Shown here: positions 29,026 to 37,983 of the stretch, one piece after another
How the letters are laid out: each line of letters begins with the position of its first letter
Numbering within the stretch: position 1 is the stretch's first letter
NCBI GenBank assembly: GCA_002238925.1
Contig: MPNH01000003.1
Span: forward strand, 62,001-126,000
Origin: Spirochaetaceae bacterium bin103
Lineage (GTDB): Bacteria > Spirochaetota > Spirochaetia > SZUA-6 > Bin103
Direction of reading: 5' to 3'
DNA length: 64,000 bases
Translations under genes and position numbers: made by a program
Notes under the pieces: model-generated
What the model was told of the DNA's origin: nothing
Database searches by the model: none
What the model saw: only the letters and a program-made list of their open reading frames with translations

Positions 29026-30471
29026 TCAGAAGCGGCCGATTTGGGCGGGGCCGGGGTCGCAGGCGGCTATCGTGGCGGCGGAGCTTTGCTGGGTGAGGTC
29101 GGCGCGCAGGGTGGCGGCGGCGGGGTCGTCCCACAGGTTGTTTACCTCCTGGGGGTCGGATTGGAGGTCGTACAATTCGCCGTGGCCGAGGCCGTGGTAG
29201 GTGACCAGCTTGTGGCGGTCGTCGCGGTACATGGTGGCCCAGCAGGGGGTGTGGCGGCCCGGTTCCTGGGGCAGGTACATGTTCAGGGCGTCGTAGTATT
29301 CGCATCGCACGTGGTCGCGGTGGTGAGCCGGGTCGGCGTTGCCGGCCAGGATCGGCAGCAGGGAGCGGCCGTTCGTCCACGGCAGCGGCTCGCCGGCCAG
29401 CTCGGCGAGCGTCGGCGCCACGTCGGTCAGTTCCACCAGGCCGTCGGCAACCACCCCCTGCCGGAAGCGGCCCGGCCAGGAGACGATCAGCGGCACCCGC
29501 ACCGCGCCCTCGTAGAAGCGGCAGCCCTTGGCGGTGAGGCCGTGGTCGCCGAGCATCTCGCCGTGGTCGGACATGAAGATCACCACCGTGTTGTCGCGCT
29601 GGCCGGTGCGCTCCAGGGCGTCGAGCATGCGCGCCACCTGTTCGTCGATCAGCTCGACCATGCCGTAGTAGGACGCCTTCTGGCGCCGCTGCTTGTCGCC
29701 CGGCGGCCCGGAGTATTGCTGGAAGAATGCGCCGCGCAGCCGTTCCTGCGTGTCGGCGTCGCGGTCGCCGTAGATTGCCGGCGGCAGGTCCTTGTCCAGG
29801 TAGCGCTGCTGATAGGAGCGGGGCGCGTCGAACGGGCCGTGCGGGTCGAAGATGTTCACGCTCATCAGCCACGGGCCGCCGCGCTCCTGCTCCATGAACT
29901 CGATGGCGCGGTCGGCGCACCAGGCGGTCTGGTGCAGCTCGGGCGGGATGTCGGGGCGGTAGCGGGCGCCGCTGTTGCGCGCGGGGTCGATGCCGCTCGT
30001 GTCGATCGCCTCGTCCAGGCGGCCGATGCGGGTGAGCCAGTCGGTGTAGGCGTTGCCGCGCCCGACGAACTGCAGGGCCGACGTGCTCAGGTCGAACACC
30101 CGATAGCCGTCGTCCACCCGCGGTTCCGTTCCGGTCCAGCACGAGGCGATGTGCAGCTTGCCGGCCAGCCCGCAGTCGTAGCCGGTGTCGGCGAGGCGGC
30201 GGGTGATCAGCCGCACGCGCTCGTTGGCCGGGAAGTAGGCGTTGCCGTTGCGGTTGACGTGAATGGTGTTCGGGTACAGGCCGGTCAGGAAGCTGGCGCG
30301 GCTCGGCTGGCACACCGGGCTCTGGCAGTACGCACGGCTGAACGCGACCCCCTCGGCGCACAGCCGGTCGACGACCGGGGTGTTGATATGCGGGTTGTTC
30401 AGGCAGTGGACGGTGTCGTAGCGCTGCTGGTCGGTGCAGATCCACAGGATGTTGGGAAGCTCGTTTGCCAT
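29026..30471 (-). CDS. Sulfatase
   Basis: 481-residue type I sulfatase. Metal-binding start NILWICTDQQRYDT (residues 7-20), formylglycine signature CQPSRASFLTG with Cys54, DPHGPFD, SDHGEMLGDHG and ELYDLQSDPQEVNNL near the C-terminus are all present. No signal peptide is seen, so the enzyme is probably cytoplasmic and acts on imported substrate. It is transcribed divergently from the ABC permease genes beginning 177 bases away. An internal piece of a close relative lies at 27451-27612. Confidence 0.93.
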   Translation of the reverse strand: MANELPNILWICTDQQRYDTVHCLNNPHINTPVVDRLCAEGVAFSRAYCQSPVCQPSRASFLTGLYPNTIHVNRNGNAYFPANERVRLITRRLADTGYDCGLAGKLHIASCWTGTEPRVDDGYRVFDLSTSALQFVGRGNAYTDWLTRIGRLDEAIDTSGIDPARNSGARYRPDIPPELHQTAWCADRAIEFMEQERGGPWLMSVNIFDPHGPFDAPRSYQQRYLDKDLPPAIYGDRDADTQERLRGAFFQQYSGPPGDKQRRQKASYYGMVELIDEQVARMLDALERTGQRDNTVVIFMSDHGEMLGDHGLTAKGCRFYEGAVRVPLIVSWPGRFRQGVVADGLVELTDVAPTLAELAGEPLPWTNGRSLLPILAGNADPAHHRDHVRCEYYDALNMYLPQEPGRHTPCWATMYRDDRHKLVTYHGLGHGELYDLQSDPQEVNNLWDDPAAATLRADLTQQSSAATIAACDPGPAQIGRF

Positions 30472-30547
30472 GCCGCGGATCGTAGCGCCTGCCAGCCGGT
30501 GGTGGAACCCGGCGCGGTACGCATTTCGATGCAGCCCGGGTCATCGA

Positions 30548-30576
30548 CAGGCCGGCAGGCCGGCAGGCCGGCAGGC
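30548..30576. repeat. Tandem 8-base repeat in the divergent intergenic region
   Basis: CAGGCCGG is repeated 3.6 times between the divergent sulfatase and the ABC transporter. No spacers are present. It may simply be slippage-prone sequence, or could space the two promoters. Confidence 0.75.
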
Positions 30577-30647
30577 ATGCGGAATTGCCACCGGGGGTGC
30601 CGTAGGATAGGATCAGCGGCCGTCGGCAGGAGTTGGGAGGAGTTGGC

Positions 30648-31607
30648 ATGAGCGAGCAGATGATGGTCGCGGCGGAGGGCGCCAAGCGGGGCGCCGGGGC
30701 GCGCGGCACGTTTCTGAAGGAGGTGTACCGGCACCGCGAGTACCTGCTGCTGCTGCTGCCGGCGCTGGTGATCTTCGTGCTGTTCCGCTACATCCCGATG
30801 GCCGGCATCGTGATCGCCTTCAAGAAGTACACCATCGCCGGCGGCCTGTTCGGCAGCCCGTGGGTCGGCTTCACCTACTTCGAGCGGCTGTTCGACTCCG
30901 AGAAGTTCTACCAGGTGCTGTGGAACTCGATCCGCATCAGCTTTCTGAAAATCGCCATCGGCTTCCCGGGGCCGATCATCTTCGCCCTGCTGCTCAACGA
31001 GGTGCGCCAGGTCGCCTGGAAGAAGTCGTTCCAGACCATCAGCTACCTGCCGCACTTCGTGTCCTGGGTGGTGGTCGGCGGCATCGTGCGCGACGTGCTG
31101 TCCGTGCACGGCGTCGTGAACGGCATGATGGGATTCTTCGGCGCCGAGCCGCGCCTGTTCCTGCAGGAGATGCACTCGTTCCTGCCGATCGTGATCACCT
31201 CGATGATCTGGAAGAACATCGGCTGGGGGTCGATCATCTACCTGGCGGCAATCACCAGCATCGATCCGGACCTGTACGAGGCGGCGGAGATCGACGGCGC
31301 CGGGCGGGTGCGGCGCATGTGGCACATCACCCTGCCGTCGATTACGCACGTCATCATCATCCTGTTCCTGCTGCGCATCGGGAACATCCTGGAGGCCGGC
31401 TTCGACCAGATCTTCAACCTGTACAACCCGCTGGTGTACGACGTCGCCGACATCATCGACACCTACGTGTACCGCGAGGGCATCAGCGGCTTCCAGTACA
31501 GCCTGACGGCGGCGGCGAGCCTGTTCCAGAACCTGGTCGGGCTGATGCTGCTGCTGATGGTCAACGTGGTGACCCGGCGCATGCAGGCCGACTACTCGGT
31601 GGTATAG
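30648..31607 (+). CDS. ABC transporter permease, LplB-like
   Basis: 319-residue inner-membrane permease. Six hydrophobic segments are visible, the first at about residues 31-50 (YLLLLLPALVIFVLF). The cytoplasmic EAA loop is EAAEIDGAGRVRRMWHITLP, the site that contacts the ATPase. The family imports oligosaccharides. Start chosen at ATG 30648 with GGGAGG six to eight bases upstream. It is followed two bases after its stop by the second permease. No ATPase gene is nearby; such systems commonly share an MsmK/UgpC-type ATPase. Confidence 0.93.
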   Translation: MSEQMMVAAEGAKRGAGARGTFLKEVYRHREYLLLLLPALVIFVLFRYIPMAGIVIAFKKYTIAGGLFGSPWVGFTYFERLFDSEKFYQVLWNSIRISFLKIAIGFPGPIIFALLLNEVRQVAWKKSFQTISYLPHFVSWVVVGGIVRDVLSVHGVVNGMMGFFGAEPRLFLQEMHSFLPIVITSMIWKNIGWGSIIYLAAITSIDPDLYEAAEIDGAGRVRRMWHITLPSITHVIIILFLLRIGNILEAGFDQIFNLYNPLVYDVADIIDTYVYREGISGFQYSLTAAASLFQNLVGLMLLLMVNVVTRRMQADYSVV

Positions 31608-31609
31608 CC

Positions 31610-32524
31610 ATGCGCCTGCGCCTGCCGACGCCCGGACGAGCAGCCCTGAAACGCCGCACGCTCGAGGACGTGATTGTCGACGCGGTGGTGTGGATCGTGA
31701 TGATCGGTTTCTCGATCTCGGTGATCTATCCGTTCTGGACCATGCTGATCGACTCGTTCTCCACCCCGGAGAACGTCTACTCGCTCGGCTTCCGGCTGTG
31801 GCCGCGCCCGGCGACCATCGAGGCGTACCGCGACGTGCTGTCCAAGGACACCGTCGGCATCGCCTACTACAACACCGTCCTCCGTACCGTTGCCGGCACC
31901 CTGGTAACGCTGTTCGTGTCGTTCTCCGCCGCCTACGCGCTCGCGCGGCGCACGCTGCCGCTGAACAAGACCATCACGCTGCTGATGATCTTTACCATGT
32001 TCTTCTCCGGCGGCCTGATCGCCACCTACCTGTGGATGGGGCAGATTGGGCTGCACAACAACCGCCTGGCGCTGATTCTGCCGCCCGCCGCGAGCGCCTA
32101 CTACATCATCATCATGCGCAACTTCTTCCGCGCCATCCCGCCGGAACTGGAGGAGTCCGCGTTCATGGACGGCGCCTCCGCCTACACGGTTCTGCTGCGC
32201 ATTATCGTACCGGTGTCGATGCCGGTGGTGGCCACCATCGCGCTGTGGTCGGCGGTGTTCCACTGGGACTCCTGGTTCGACGCCCTGCTGTATACCCCGA
32301 AACGGGAGCAGCTGGTGCTGCAGCTCATGCTGCGGCGCATCCTGATCGAGCACCAGGCCTCCAACCTGTTCGACCTGTCGGTGGACGAGCTCGAAAGCAG
32401 CTTCGTGGTGGAAACGATCAAGGCGGCGACCCTGTACATCGCCATCGGACCGATTATACTGTTGTACCCGTTTCTGCAGCGGTACTTCGTGAAGGGAATC
32501 ATGACCGGGAGCCTGAAGGGATAG
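31610..32524 (+). CDS. ABC transporter permease, YtcP/LplC-like
   Basis: 304-residue partner permease with about six transmembrane segments (first VVWIVMIGFSISVIYPFW) and EAA-loop EESAFMDGASAYTVLLRIIVP. It starts two bases after the first permease stop and is followed by the solute-binding protein gene, giving the usual permease-permease-binding protein order for this carbohydrate-uptake family. Confidence 0.92.
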   Translation: MRLRLPTPGRAALKRRTLEDVIVDAVVWIVMIGFSISVIYPFWTMLIDSFSTPENVYSLGFRLWPRPATIEAYRDVLSKDTVGIAYYNTVLRTVAGTLVTLFVSFSAAYALARRTLPLNKTITLLMIFTMFFSGGLIATYLWMGQIGLHNNRLALILPPAASAYYIIIMRNFFRAIPPELEESAFMDGASAYTVLLRIIVPVSMPVVATIALWSAVFHWDSWFDALLYTPKREQLVLQLMLRRILIEHQASNLFDLSVDELESSFVVETIKAATLYIAIGPIILLYPFLQRYFVKGIMTGSLKG

Positions 32525-32580
32525 CGGCTCCACGCGGCGCAATCCGGATGCCGCGGTGAACAACTCAAAGGGAGGTGTGC

Positions 32581-34161
32581 ATGGCACACACGAGATGGTT
32601 ATTGGTGCTGGCCGGCCTGCTGGCCGCCGGTCTGGCGTTCGGGGGAGCCGAGCAGGAGGGGGCCGCCGCCGAAGAAGAACGGCTTACCATCACCTGGATG
32701 GGGCCGAACAACCGCGGCACGCTGCTGCCGCCCGACAGCCCCACCGAGCTGTACCTGGAAGAGTACTTCAACGTCGAGCTCGAACCGTGGACCGACGTCG
32801 ATCTGTACCAGTCCGACCAGTGGAAGACGCGCATCGCGTCCGGCGACATTCCCGACTACATCAAGTCCGACCCGATCGGTTCCGGCCTGCACGACATCGG
32901 CGCGGTGCGGGTAATGTCCGCGTCCTACCTGCGCCAGCACATGCCGAACTACACCAAGCTCATTGACGAGATCGCCGGCCCCTACGGCTGGCAGACGGTA
33001 ACCACGGGCGGCGAGGTGGTCGGCATCCCGAGCGTCAACGTCGCCATTGCGTCGGGCGCCACGTTCGTTACCCGGCGCGACTGGATGGAAGCGGTCGGCG
33101 AGCCGATTCCGGACAAGCGCATGCTCGGCTCCCCTTACTCCGACTACTCCAGCCTGGAAGACATCGAGCGCATGTTGCGTAAGTTCCGCAACGAGGATCC
33201 GGACGGCAACGGCCAGCAGGATACCTACGGCCTGTCGGTGTACAAGAACAGCAATACCGTCAGTTTCAACGCCGGCGCCCAGTGGGCGTTCCCGAACGAG
33301 TTCGGCGCGCACGGCGTACGCATCGCCTCCTGGCAGGACGCCGGCGGCGAGCTCGGATACTCAATGATCTCGGACGGCTACAAGGAAGCCCTGGCGTTCC
33401 TGCACGGCTGGTACGAGGAGGAGATCATCGATCCCGAGTTTGTCACCGACAAGCGCTCGGAGCTTATCACCAAGTTCTCCAACGGCATCGTGGGCGCCTT
33501 CCAGGCATCGCCGGCGTGGACCGGACCGCGCCCGAGCGGCCCCACCGGCACACTGCTCAAGAACGTGCCGGAAACCGAGCTGGTGTACTTCATCGCCTAC
33601 GAGGGTCCGGGCGGCCGCGCCTCGGTCAACTTCAACCCCATTCTCGGCAACACCTCGATCGGCGCCAACGCCTCCGACGCCGTGGCGGAGAAGATCCTCG
33701 CCATGCTCGACGAGATCCATACCGACATGGAGCTGTACGGAAAGGTTGCCTACGGCGACGAGGGCACCCACTACCATTGGGATGACGACGGGCTGCTGGT
33801 GCAGGCGCCCGACTTCGGCTCCGGTGAGGCGCGCACCAACCAGGGCTGGCAGTACTTCACCATGTGGAACACCATCACGCCGGACATCTCGCGCTACCGG
33901 CTGCCGCGCTGGCGCACCATCCCGCACACCATCGGCATCGACGCGCCGAAGCTCGACAATGGCTTCGTTCCGGTCTGGGACGAGGAGTTGCGCGGCGTCG
34001 TCAGCCAACTCCGCGAGGTGGAGAGCGAGTACTTCTTCCGCGCCATCATCGGCCAGGCCAACCTGACCTCCGACTGGGACGCCTACGTGGACGAGTGGAC
34101 CCGCCGCGGCGGCGACCGGCTCACCGAAGAGGCCAACCGCCAGTACCAGGACTCGATGTAG
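32581..34161 (+). CDS. ABC transporter extracellular solute-binding protein
   Basis: 526 residues with an N-terminal export signal (RWLLVLAGLLAAGLAFGG) followed by an acidic, low-complexity start of the mature protein. There is no lipobox cysteine, a pattern often seen in spirochaete sugar-binding proteins. The mature part has the extracellular-binding-protein family 1 features (IPDYIKSDP, GNGQQDTYGLS, FSNGIVGAF). Start ATG 32581 with GGAGG five bases upstream; GTG 32575 is possible. Likely binds an oligosaccharide delivered to the two permeases. The flanking sulfatases suggest a sulfated substrate (inference). Confidence 0.9.
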   Translation: MAHTRWLLVLAGLLAAGLAFGGAEQEGAAAEEERLTITWMGPNNRGTLLPPDSPTELYLEEYFNVELEPWTDVDLYQSDQWKTRIASGDIPDYIKSDPIGSGLHDIGAVRVMSASYLRQHMPNYTKLIDEIAGPYGWQTVTTGGEVVGIPSVNVAIASGATFVTRRDWMEAVGEPIPDKRMLGSPYSDYSSLEDIERMLRKFRNEDPDGNGQQDTYGLSVYKNSNTVSFNAGAQWAFPNEFGAHGVRIASWQDAGGELGYSMISDGYKEALAFLHGWYEEEIIDPEFVTDKRSELITKFSNGIVGAFQASPAWTGPRPSGPTGTLLKNVPETELVYFIAYEGPGGRASVNFNPILGNTSIGANASDAVAEKILAMLDEIHTDMELYGKVAYGDEGTHYHWDDDGLLVQAPDFGSGEARTNQGWQYFTMWNTITPDISRYRLPRWRTIPHTIGIDAPKLDNGFVPVWDEELRGVVSQLREVESEYFFRAIIGQANLTSDWDAYVDEWTRRGGDRLTEEANRQYQDSM

Positions 34162-34183
34162 CCGTCGCCAAGCGGGTACTTCG

Positions 34184-35656
34184 ATGTTGTTGAGCGCCCC
34201 GGACTGCGTTGCGGTTCGGGGCGTTTCTGGTTCCCCCAAAGCGCCGCCGCCGGCGCGCCGCAAGCCGCACGTGCTGATCGTGATGCTCGACCAGTTGCGG
34301 GCTGACTCGCTCGGCTGCGCCGGGCACCCGGTGATCCGCACCCCGGCCATCGACGCCATGGCGGCGCAGGGGCTGCGCTTCACCGGCGTGCACACCGTGT
34401 CGCCGGTGTGCCAGCCGTCGCGCGTCTCGTTCGCCACCGGCCGCTACCCGCACAACCACGGCATCTGGTACAACCGCGGCGAGCTGCCGGTGAACTACCC
34501 CACGTTCTTCACCGCGCTGCGCGACGCCGGCTACGCCTCCGCCGTGGTCGGCAAGTCGCACCTGTGGAGCCACAAGCGCGTTGCCCACCTGCGCGACGGC
34601 GAGCCCTATCTGCAGGCGCTCGGGTTCGACGAGGTGGACGAGGTCGGCGGTCCGCGCGGCACCTGCAGCACCGACTCCGGCTACTCCGACCACCTGCGCG
34701 GGAAGGGGCTCTGGGAGCTGTTCGTGGCAGACACCAACGAGCGCGTGGCCGATCCCACCATCACGCGCCCGGCGCCGTTCGACGAGCACGATCACATGGA
34801 CGGCTACGTCGGCGGGCGCGCGGTGCAGTGCGTCGAAGCCTTCCCGGACGACCGTCCCACCTGCCTGTTCGTCAACTTTCCCGGTCCGCACGATCCCTGG
34901 GACGCGCCCGGCCGCTGGGCGGCGATGTACGACCCGGCCGACTCGCCGCCGCCGATTCCCCTTCCGCCGCGGCCTCCCACGCTGCCGGACCATGCCGCCG
35001 CCAAGCTCGACTTCCAACCGGAGCCGGGGCTGACCCCGAAGGCGGTCGCCGCGATTCGCGCCAACTACGGCGGCAAGGTGAGCTTCGTCGACCACTGGTG
35101 CCGGCGCATCTTCGACGCCTACGCGGCGCGCGGCTGGCTCGACGACCTGCTGGTAGTGGTTACCTCCGACCACGGCGAGATGGCCGGCGATCACGGCCGC
35201 GTGTACAAGCGCACCTTTCACGAGTCGGCGCTGCGCGTGCCGCTCATCATGCGCTGGCCGGGGCGGATCCCGCACGGTACGCGCGCCGCGCCGGCCGAGA
35301 ACATCGACGTCATGCCGACCGTGCTGGAGGCGATCGGCGTGCCGCAGCCGCCGATGTCGCTCGGCCGCTCCCTGCTGCCGGTAATCTCGGACCCGCGGGC
35401 GCAGCACCGCGGCGACCTGTTGAGCGAGATCTACTACGGCGGCTCACGCAACGCGATGCTGAAGACGGAGCGCCACAAGTACGTGATCGACCAGCAGGGA
35501 CGCGGCTACATGCTGTACGACCTCGGCCAGGACCCCGACGAGCAGCACAACCTGATCGGCGCACCGGAGGCGCGGGCGCTGGAGCAGGCGATGCGCGACG
35601 CGCTCCTGGTGCGGCTGGCCGCATCGTCCTACGTCATGGACAGCGTCAACCTGTAG
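34184..35656 (+). CDS. Sulfatase
   Basis: 490 residues. Metal site HVLIVMLDQLRADSLG, formylglycine signature CQPSRVSFATG with Cys76, GPHDPWDAP, SDHGEMAGDHG and MLYDLGQDPDEQHNL mark a complete type I sulfatase. The first ~28 residues before KPHVLIV are unconserved and proline-rich, so the true start may be downstream of ATG 34184. It follows the solute-binding protein by 22 bases and is probably in the same transcript as the transporter. No export signal, suggesting desulfation after uptake. Confidence 0.92.
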   Translation: MLLSAPDCVAVRGVSGSPKAPPPARRKPHVLIVMLDQLRADSLGCAGHPVIRTPAIDAMAAQGLRFTGVHTVSPVCQPSRVSFATGRYPHNHGIWYNRGELPVNYPTFFTALRDAGYASAVVGKSHLWSHKRVAHLRDGEPYLQALGFDEVDEVGGPRGTCSTDSGYSDHLRGKGLWELFVADTNERVADPTITRPAPFDEHDHMDGYVGGRAVQCVEAFPDDRPTCLFVNFPGPHDPWDAPGRWAAMYDPADSPPPIPLPPRPPTLPDHAAAKLDFQPEPGLTPKAVAAIRANYGGKVSFVDHWCRRIFDAYAARGWLDDLLVVVTSDHGEMAGDHGRVYKRTFHESALRVPLIMRWPGRIPHGTRAAPAENIDVMPTVLEAIGVPQPPMSLGRSLLPVISDPRAQHRGDLLSEIYYGGSRNAMLKTERHKYVIDQQGRGYMLYDLGQDPDEQHNLIGAPEARALEQAMRDALLVRLAASSYVMDSVNL

Positions 35657-35695
35657 CCCCGCCACCTCCACCACGCCGATGATTGGGTTGATTGA

Positions 35696-35740
35696 TTGGC
35701 AATGTTCTTGGCAATTGCCAAATCACGCGGTATCCTGGTG
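35696..35740 (+). promoter_or_regulatory. Palindromic operator before the AbrB-PIN module
   Basis: TTGGCAATTGCCAA (35708-35721) is a perfect 14-base palindrome. A further half-site TTGGCAAT occurs at 35696-35703, and TATCCT at 35731-35736 could be the -10. It lies 24 bases before the ATG at 35745 and is well placed for autoregulation by the AbrB-type antitoxin. Confidence 0.6.
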
Positions 35741-35744
35741 GGTC

Positions 35745-36011
35745 ATGAAGACGCGCATCGACAATTTCGGCCGCCTCGTGATACCGAAACCACTGCGCGA
35801 GCGCTACCGGTTCGAGCCGGGCGCCGAGGTCGAGATCGTCACGGTTCCGGACGGTATCACGCTGGTGCCGGTCATGCCCAAGCGGCGAATCGTGCGGCGC
35901 GGGCGCATCGCAGCGGTGGATACCGGCGCCGGCACGGCGGCCGCGGAGATCTTTGCCGTCGACCGTGTCAGGGCCGCCCACCTGGACGGCAGGGGCGGGC
36001 TGCTTATGTGA
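35745..36011 (+). CDS. AbrB/SpoVT-type antitoxin
   Basis: 88 residues starting MKTRIDNFGRLVIPKPLRER, the AbrB-like swapped-hairpin motif (D-x-x-G-R-x-x-I-P-K). The C-terminal part, rich in Arg then Gly/Ala, would bind the toxin. The stop codon TGA overlaps the GTG start of the PIN toxin (GTGA at 36008-36011). Different subfamily from the AbrB partner of Doc at 4.9 kb. Confidence 0.87.
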   Translation: MKTRIDNFGRLVIPKPLRERYRFEPGAEVEIVTVPDGITLVPVMPKRRIVRRGRIAAVDTGAGTAAAEIFAVDRVRAAHLDGRGGLLM

Positions 36012-36442
36012 CCCTCGGTGTGGATACGTCGGTCATCATTGCCGCCGTGCACGCCAACCACCCCGTCCATCTGTCGTCGTCGCGCTGGCTCGACGAGGCT
36101 TTCGACACGCATGACGTGGTTGTTGCCCACCACTCCGTGCTGGAAGCATACGCGGTTCTGACACGGCTCCCGGCTCAATACCGGGTAGGCCCGGACGAGG
36201 CGGAGATCGTCCTGCGCGAGACCTTGCAGCACAACGCTCGCCTCGCACCGTTCGGTGAGGACTCGATGTGGAACTTCATGACCGGGATGACGGCGTTGCC
36301 CGCCGCGGGAGGCGCCGCTTACGACGCGTTCATCGTTCGATTGCTCAGCGAAGCCGGCGCCGAGGCGATCGTGACCTACAACGTCGACGACTTCCGGCGG
36401 CTCTCGCCGCATGTGCGGGTTACCGACCCGGCGGAGTTGTAA
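36008..36442 (+). CDS. PIN-domain toxin (VapC-like ribonuclease)
   Basis: 144 residues with PIN signatures. The catalytic Asp6 is in LGVDTSVIIAAV, Glu46 is in HSVLEAYAVLTRL, and late acidic residues are in TYNVDDFRRL. Full length for the family. GTG start overlapping the antitoxin stop implies translational coupling. Likely RNA-cleaving toxin neutralised by the preceding AbrB protein. Confidence 0.87.
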   Translation: MTLGVDTSVIIAAVHANHPVHLSSSRWLDEAFDTHDVVVAHHSVLEAYAVLTRLPAQYRVGPDEAEIVLRETLQHNARLAPFGEDSMWNFMTGMTALPAAGGAAYDAFIVRLLSEAGAEAIVTYNVDDFRRLSPHVRVTDPAEL

Positions 36443-36462
36443 GCCTTGCGAAGGAGACGACC

Positions 36463-36580
36463 ATGAGCATCGATACCACCTTCCTGCGCCGCTGCATCGC
36501 TACTCTGGAGTTGGCGCTGGAACACCTGAAGCGGCGATTCGCACACCGGCCGCCACACCTCACCACGCTGCCAGGCATTG
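36463..36580 (+). pseudogene. Remnant of a HEPN/nucleotidyltransferase-substrate-binding protein
   Basis: A good ribosome site (AAGGAG, 36451-36456) precedes an ATG encoding MSIDTTFLRRCIATLELALE. This resembles the start of HI0074-type substrate-binding (HEPN) proteins of MNT/HEPN toxin-antitoxin pairs. Similarity fades after about 25 residues and the frame runs into the antisense DUF4143 ATPase gene. Probably a truncated toxin or antitoxin gene. Confidence 0.45.
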
Positions 36581-36583
36581 GGC

Positions 36584-37753
36584 TCAGGCGAGGATGTCGC
36601 CGCCCCAGAGGCGGCGGAGGAAATCCATCACGGGAAGGACTTCGATGTCGTTCCACCGGGCCGGCTGGGCGCCGCGGTACACGCCGTAACAGCGTACCCG
36701 GTGGGCGCCGAGTTCGGTGCGCATCCGCTCCAGGCCGCGATGGAAACGGCGCTCCCACCGGACCGACGCCTTGATCTCCACCGCCACGAATCCGCGCCGC
36801 GTCTCGCACAGGACGTCTACCTCGACGCCGTCGTGGGTGCGCCAGTAGTAGAGCGGGTAGCGCAGCTTTGCATAGGCGGCGTAGGCCCGCATCTCCGCGA
36901 ACAGCAACGTCTCCAGCAACGCACCCTCCTCCTCGGGCGCCGGCGGGTAGGGCAATCTGCCTGACAGGGCGCGCGCCACGCCACAGTCGAACAGGTAGAA
37001 CTTGGGGTGCGCCACCTGTTTCGCGGCTCGCTTGAGTTTCCATGCGTGGACCCAATGCCCGACGAGAGTGTCTTGGAGGATCTCGAAGTAGTTCTGCACC
37101 GTGGCTCGCGCCACCGCGGCGTCGCGAGAGATCGCGGACAGGTTTGTCACCTGCCCGTTCTGACGCGCGGCGACTTCAAGGAAGCGGCTGAAGGCGCCGA
37201 TGCTGCGGGTGAGCGCCTCCGCACGGATTTCCTCCTCCAGGTACGTCTCGGCGTAAGCAAGGAGATACCCCGCCGGATCGACGCCGGTCACGGCGAGCGG
37301 CATGCTGCCATGGACAAGCAGGTTATCCGTCGATGGCCGAAACGCGAGTTCTGCCGAGACCAGCGGGAACATCTGCTCCACGACGGCGCGGCCCGCCAAC
37401 AGGTTGCCGCCGCCCCGCTTGAGCTGGCGCGCGCTCGACCCCGACAGCACGAAGCGCAGGCGCCGCCGCTCGATCAGGCGATGAACCTCGTCGAGCAGTT
37501 CCGGCACCTTCTGCACCTCGTCGATCACCACCCACGTTCCGGCCGGCAGGCCTTCCACCTCCCGGTAGAGCGCCTCCGGATCGCGGCTCAGACGAAGCGA
37601 CTCACTCGTATTCAGCAGGTCATAGGTTGGCGCTCCCGCGAAGTTGTTCGCAATCCACGTCGACTTCCCGGTGCCTCGCGGCCCGAACAAAAAGAAGGAC
37701 GCGGTAGGCGCCAGCAGCCTTCTTGCAAACATAGTTGCAACCATAGTTGTCAT
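36584..37753 (-). CDS. ATP-binding protein, AAA_14 plus DUF4143
   Basis: About 389 residues. Walker A FGPRGTGKSTW and Walker B WVVIDEVQKVPEL lie in the N-terminal AAA_14 domain. The C-terminal DUF4143 domain follows, with the nuclease-like core VEVDVLCETRRGFVAVEIK (D then E-x-K). Family members are common in spirochaetes and gut bacteria, and their function is unknown. Start taken as ATG 37753; ATGs at 37744 and 37732 are also in frame. A palindrome overlaps the start. A C-terminal fragment of a related ATPase lies at 53.1-53.5 kb. Confidence 0.85.
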   Translation of the reverse strand: MTTMVATMFARRLLAPTASFFLFGPRGTGKSTWIANNFAGAPTYDLLNTSESLRLSRDPEALYREVEGLPAGTWVVIDEVQKVPELLDEVHRLIERRRLRFVLSGSSARQLKRGGGNLLAGRAVVEQMFPLVSAELAFRPSTDNLLVHGSMPLAVTGVDPAGYLLAYAETYLEEEIRAEALTRSIGAFSRFLEVAARQNGQVTNLSAISRDAAVARATVQNYFEILQDTLVGHWVHAWKLKRAAKQVAHPKFYLFDCGVARALSGRLPYPPAPEEEGALLETLLFAEMRAYAAYAKLRYPLYYWRTHDGVEVDVLCETRRGFVAVEIKASVRWERRFHRGLERMRTELGAHRVRCYGVYRGAQPARWNDIEVLPVMDFLRRLWGGDILA

Positions 37754-37769
37754 ATTTACCGGATAAATA
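37753..37769 (-). promoter_or_regulatory. Palindrome at the start of the DUF4143 ATPase gene
   Basis: TATTTA and TAAATA arms (six bases each) flank a five-base centre and touch the first ATG. On the minus strand TTGACA lies just upstream (plus-strand 37775-37780) and TAAATA could be the -10, so the site would overlap the promoter. If so, transcription would begin close to one of the three clustered ATGs. Confidence 0.5.
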
Positions 37770-37921
37770 ACATCTGTCAATTCAAATATGCCACATCGGG
37801 TGTCCACTGTGTCGCTCTCGCGCCTGGGTCGCACCTGACACGAGGCGGTTTCGGTGTTATCTTCCAGCCCGGCCAGCCCGAGAGGATCAAATCCCCACTG
37901 CGGCTCTCTGCATCCCCATCT

Positions 37922-37944
37922 CGTACCGCCCGGCGGGCGGTACG
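37922..37944. other. Perfect 10-base hairpin upstream of the E2 gene
   Basis: CGTACCGCCC (37922-37931) and its exact inverse at 37935-37944 are separated by three bases. There is no T-run after it on the plus strand. It may be a leader structure or a bidirectional terminator between the divergent ATPase and the dehydrogenase genes. Confidence 0.5.
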
Positions 37945-37983
37945 CGCTCGGAGCCCTTACCCTGAGTATCGGGCGGAGGATCG

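Noticed and set aside
30548-30576. Possible CRISPR-like repeat
   Set aside because: The unit is eight bases and perfectly tandem with no spacers; no cas genes are present in the window.
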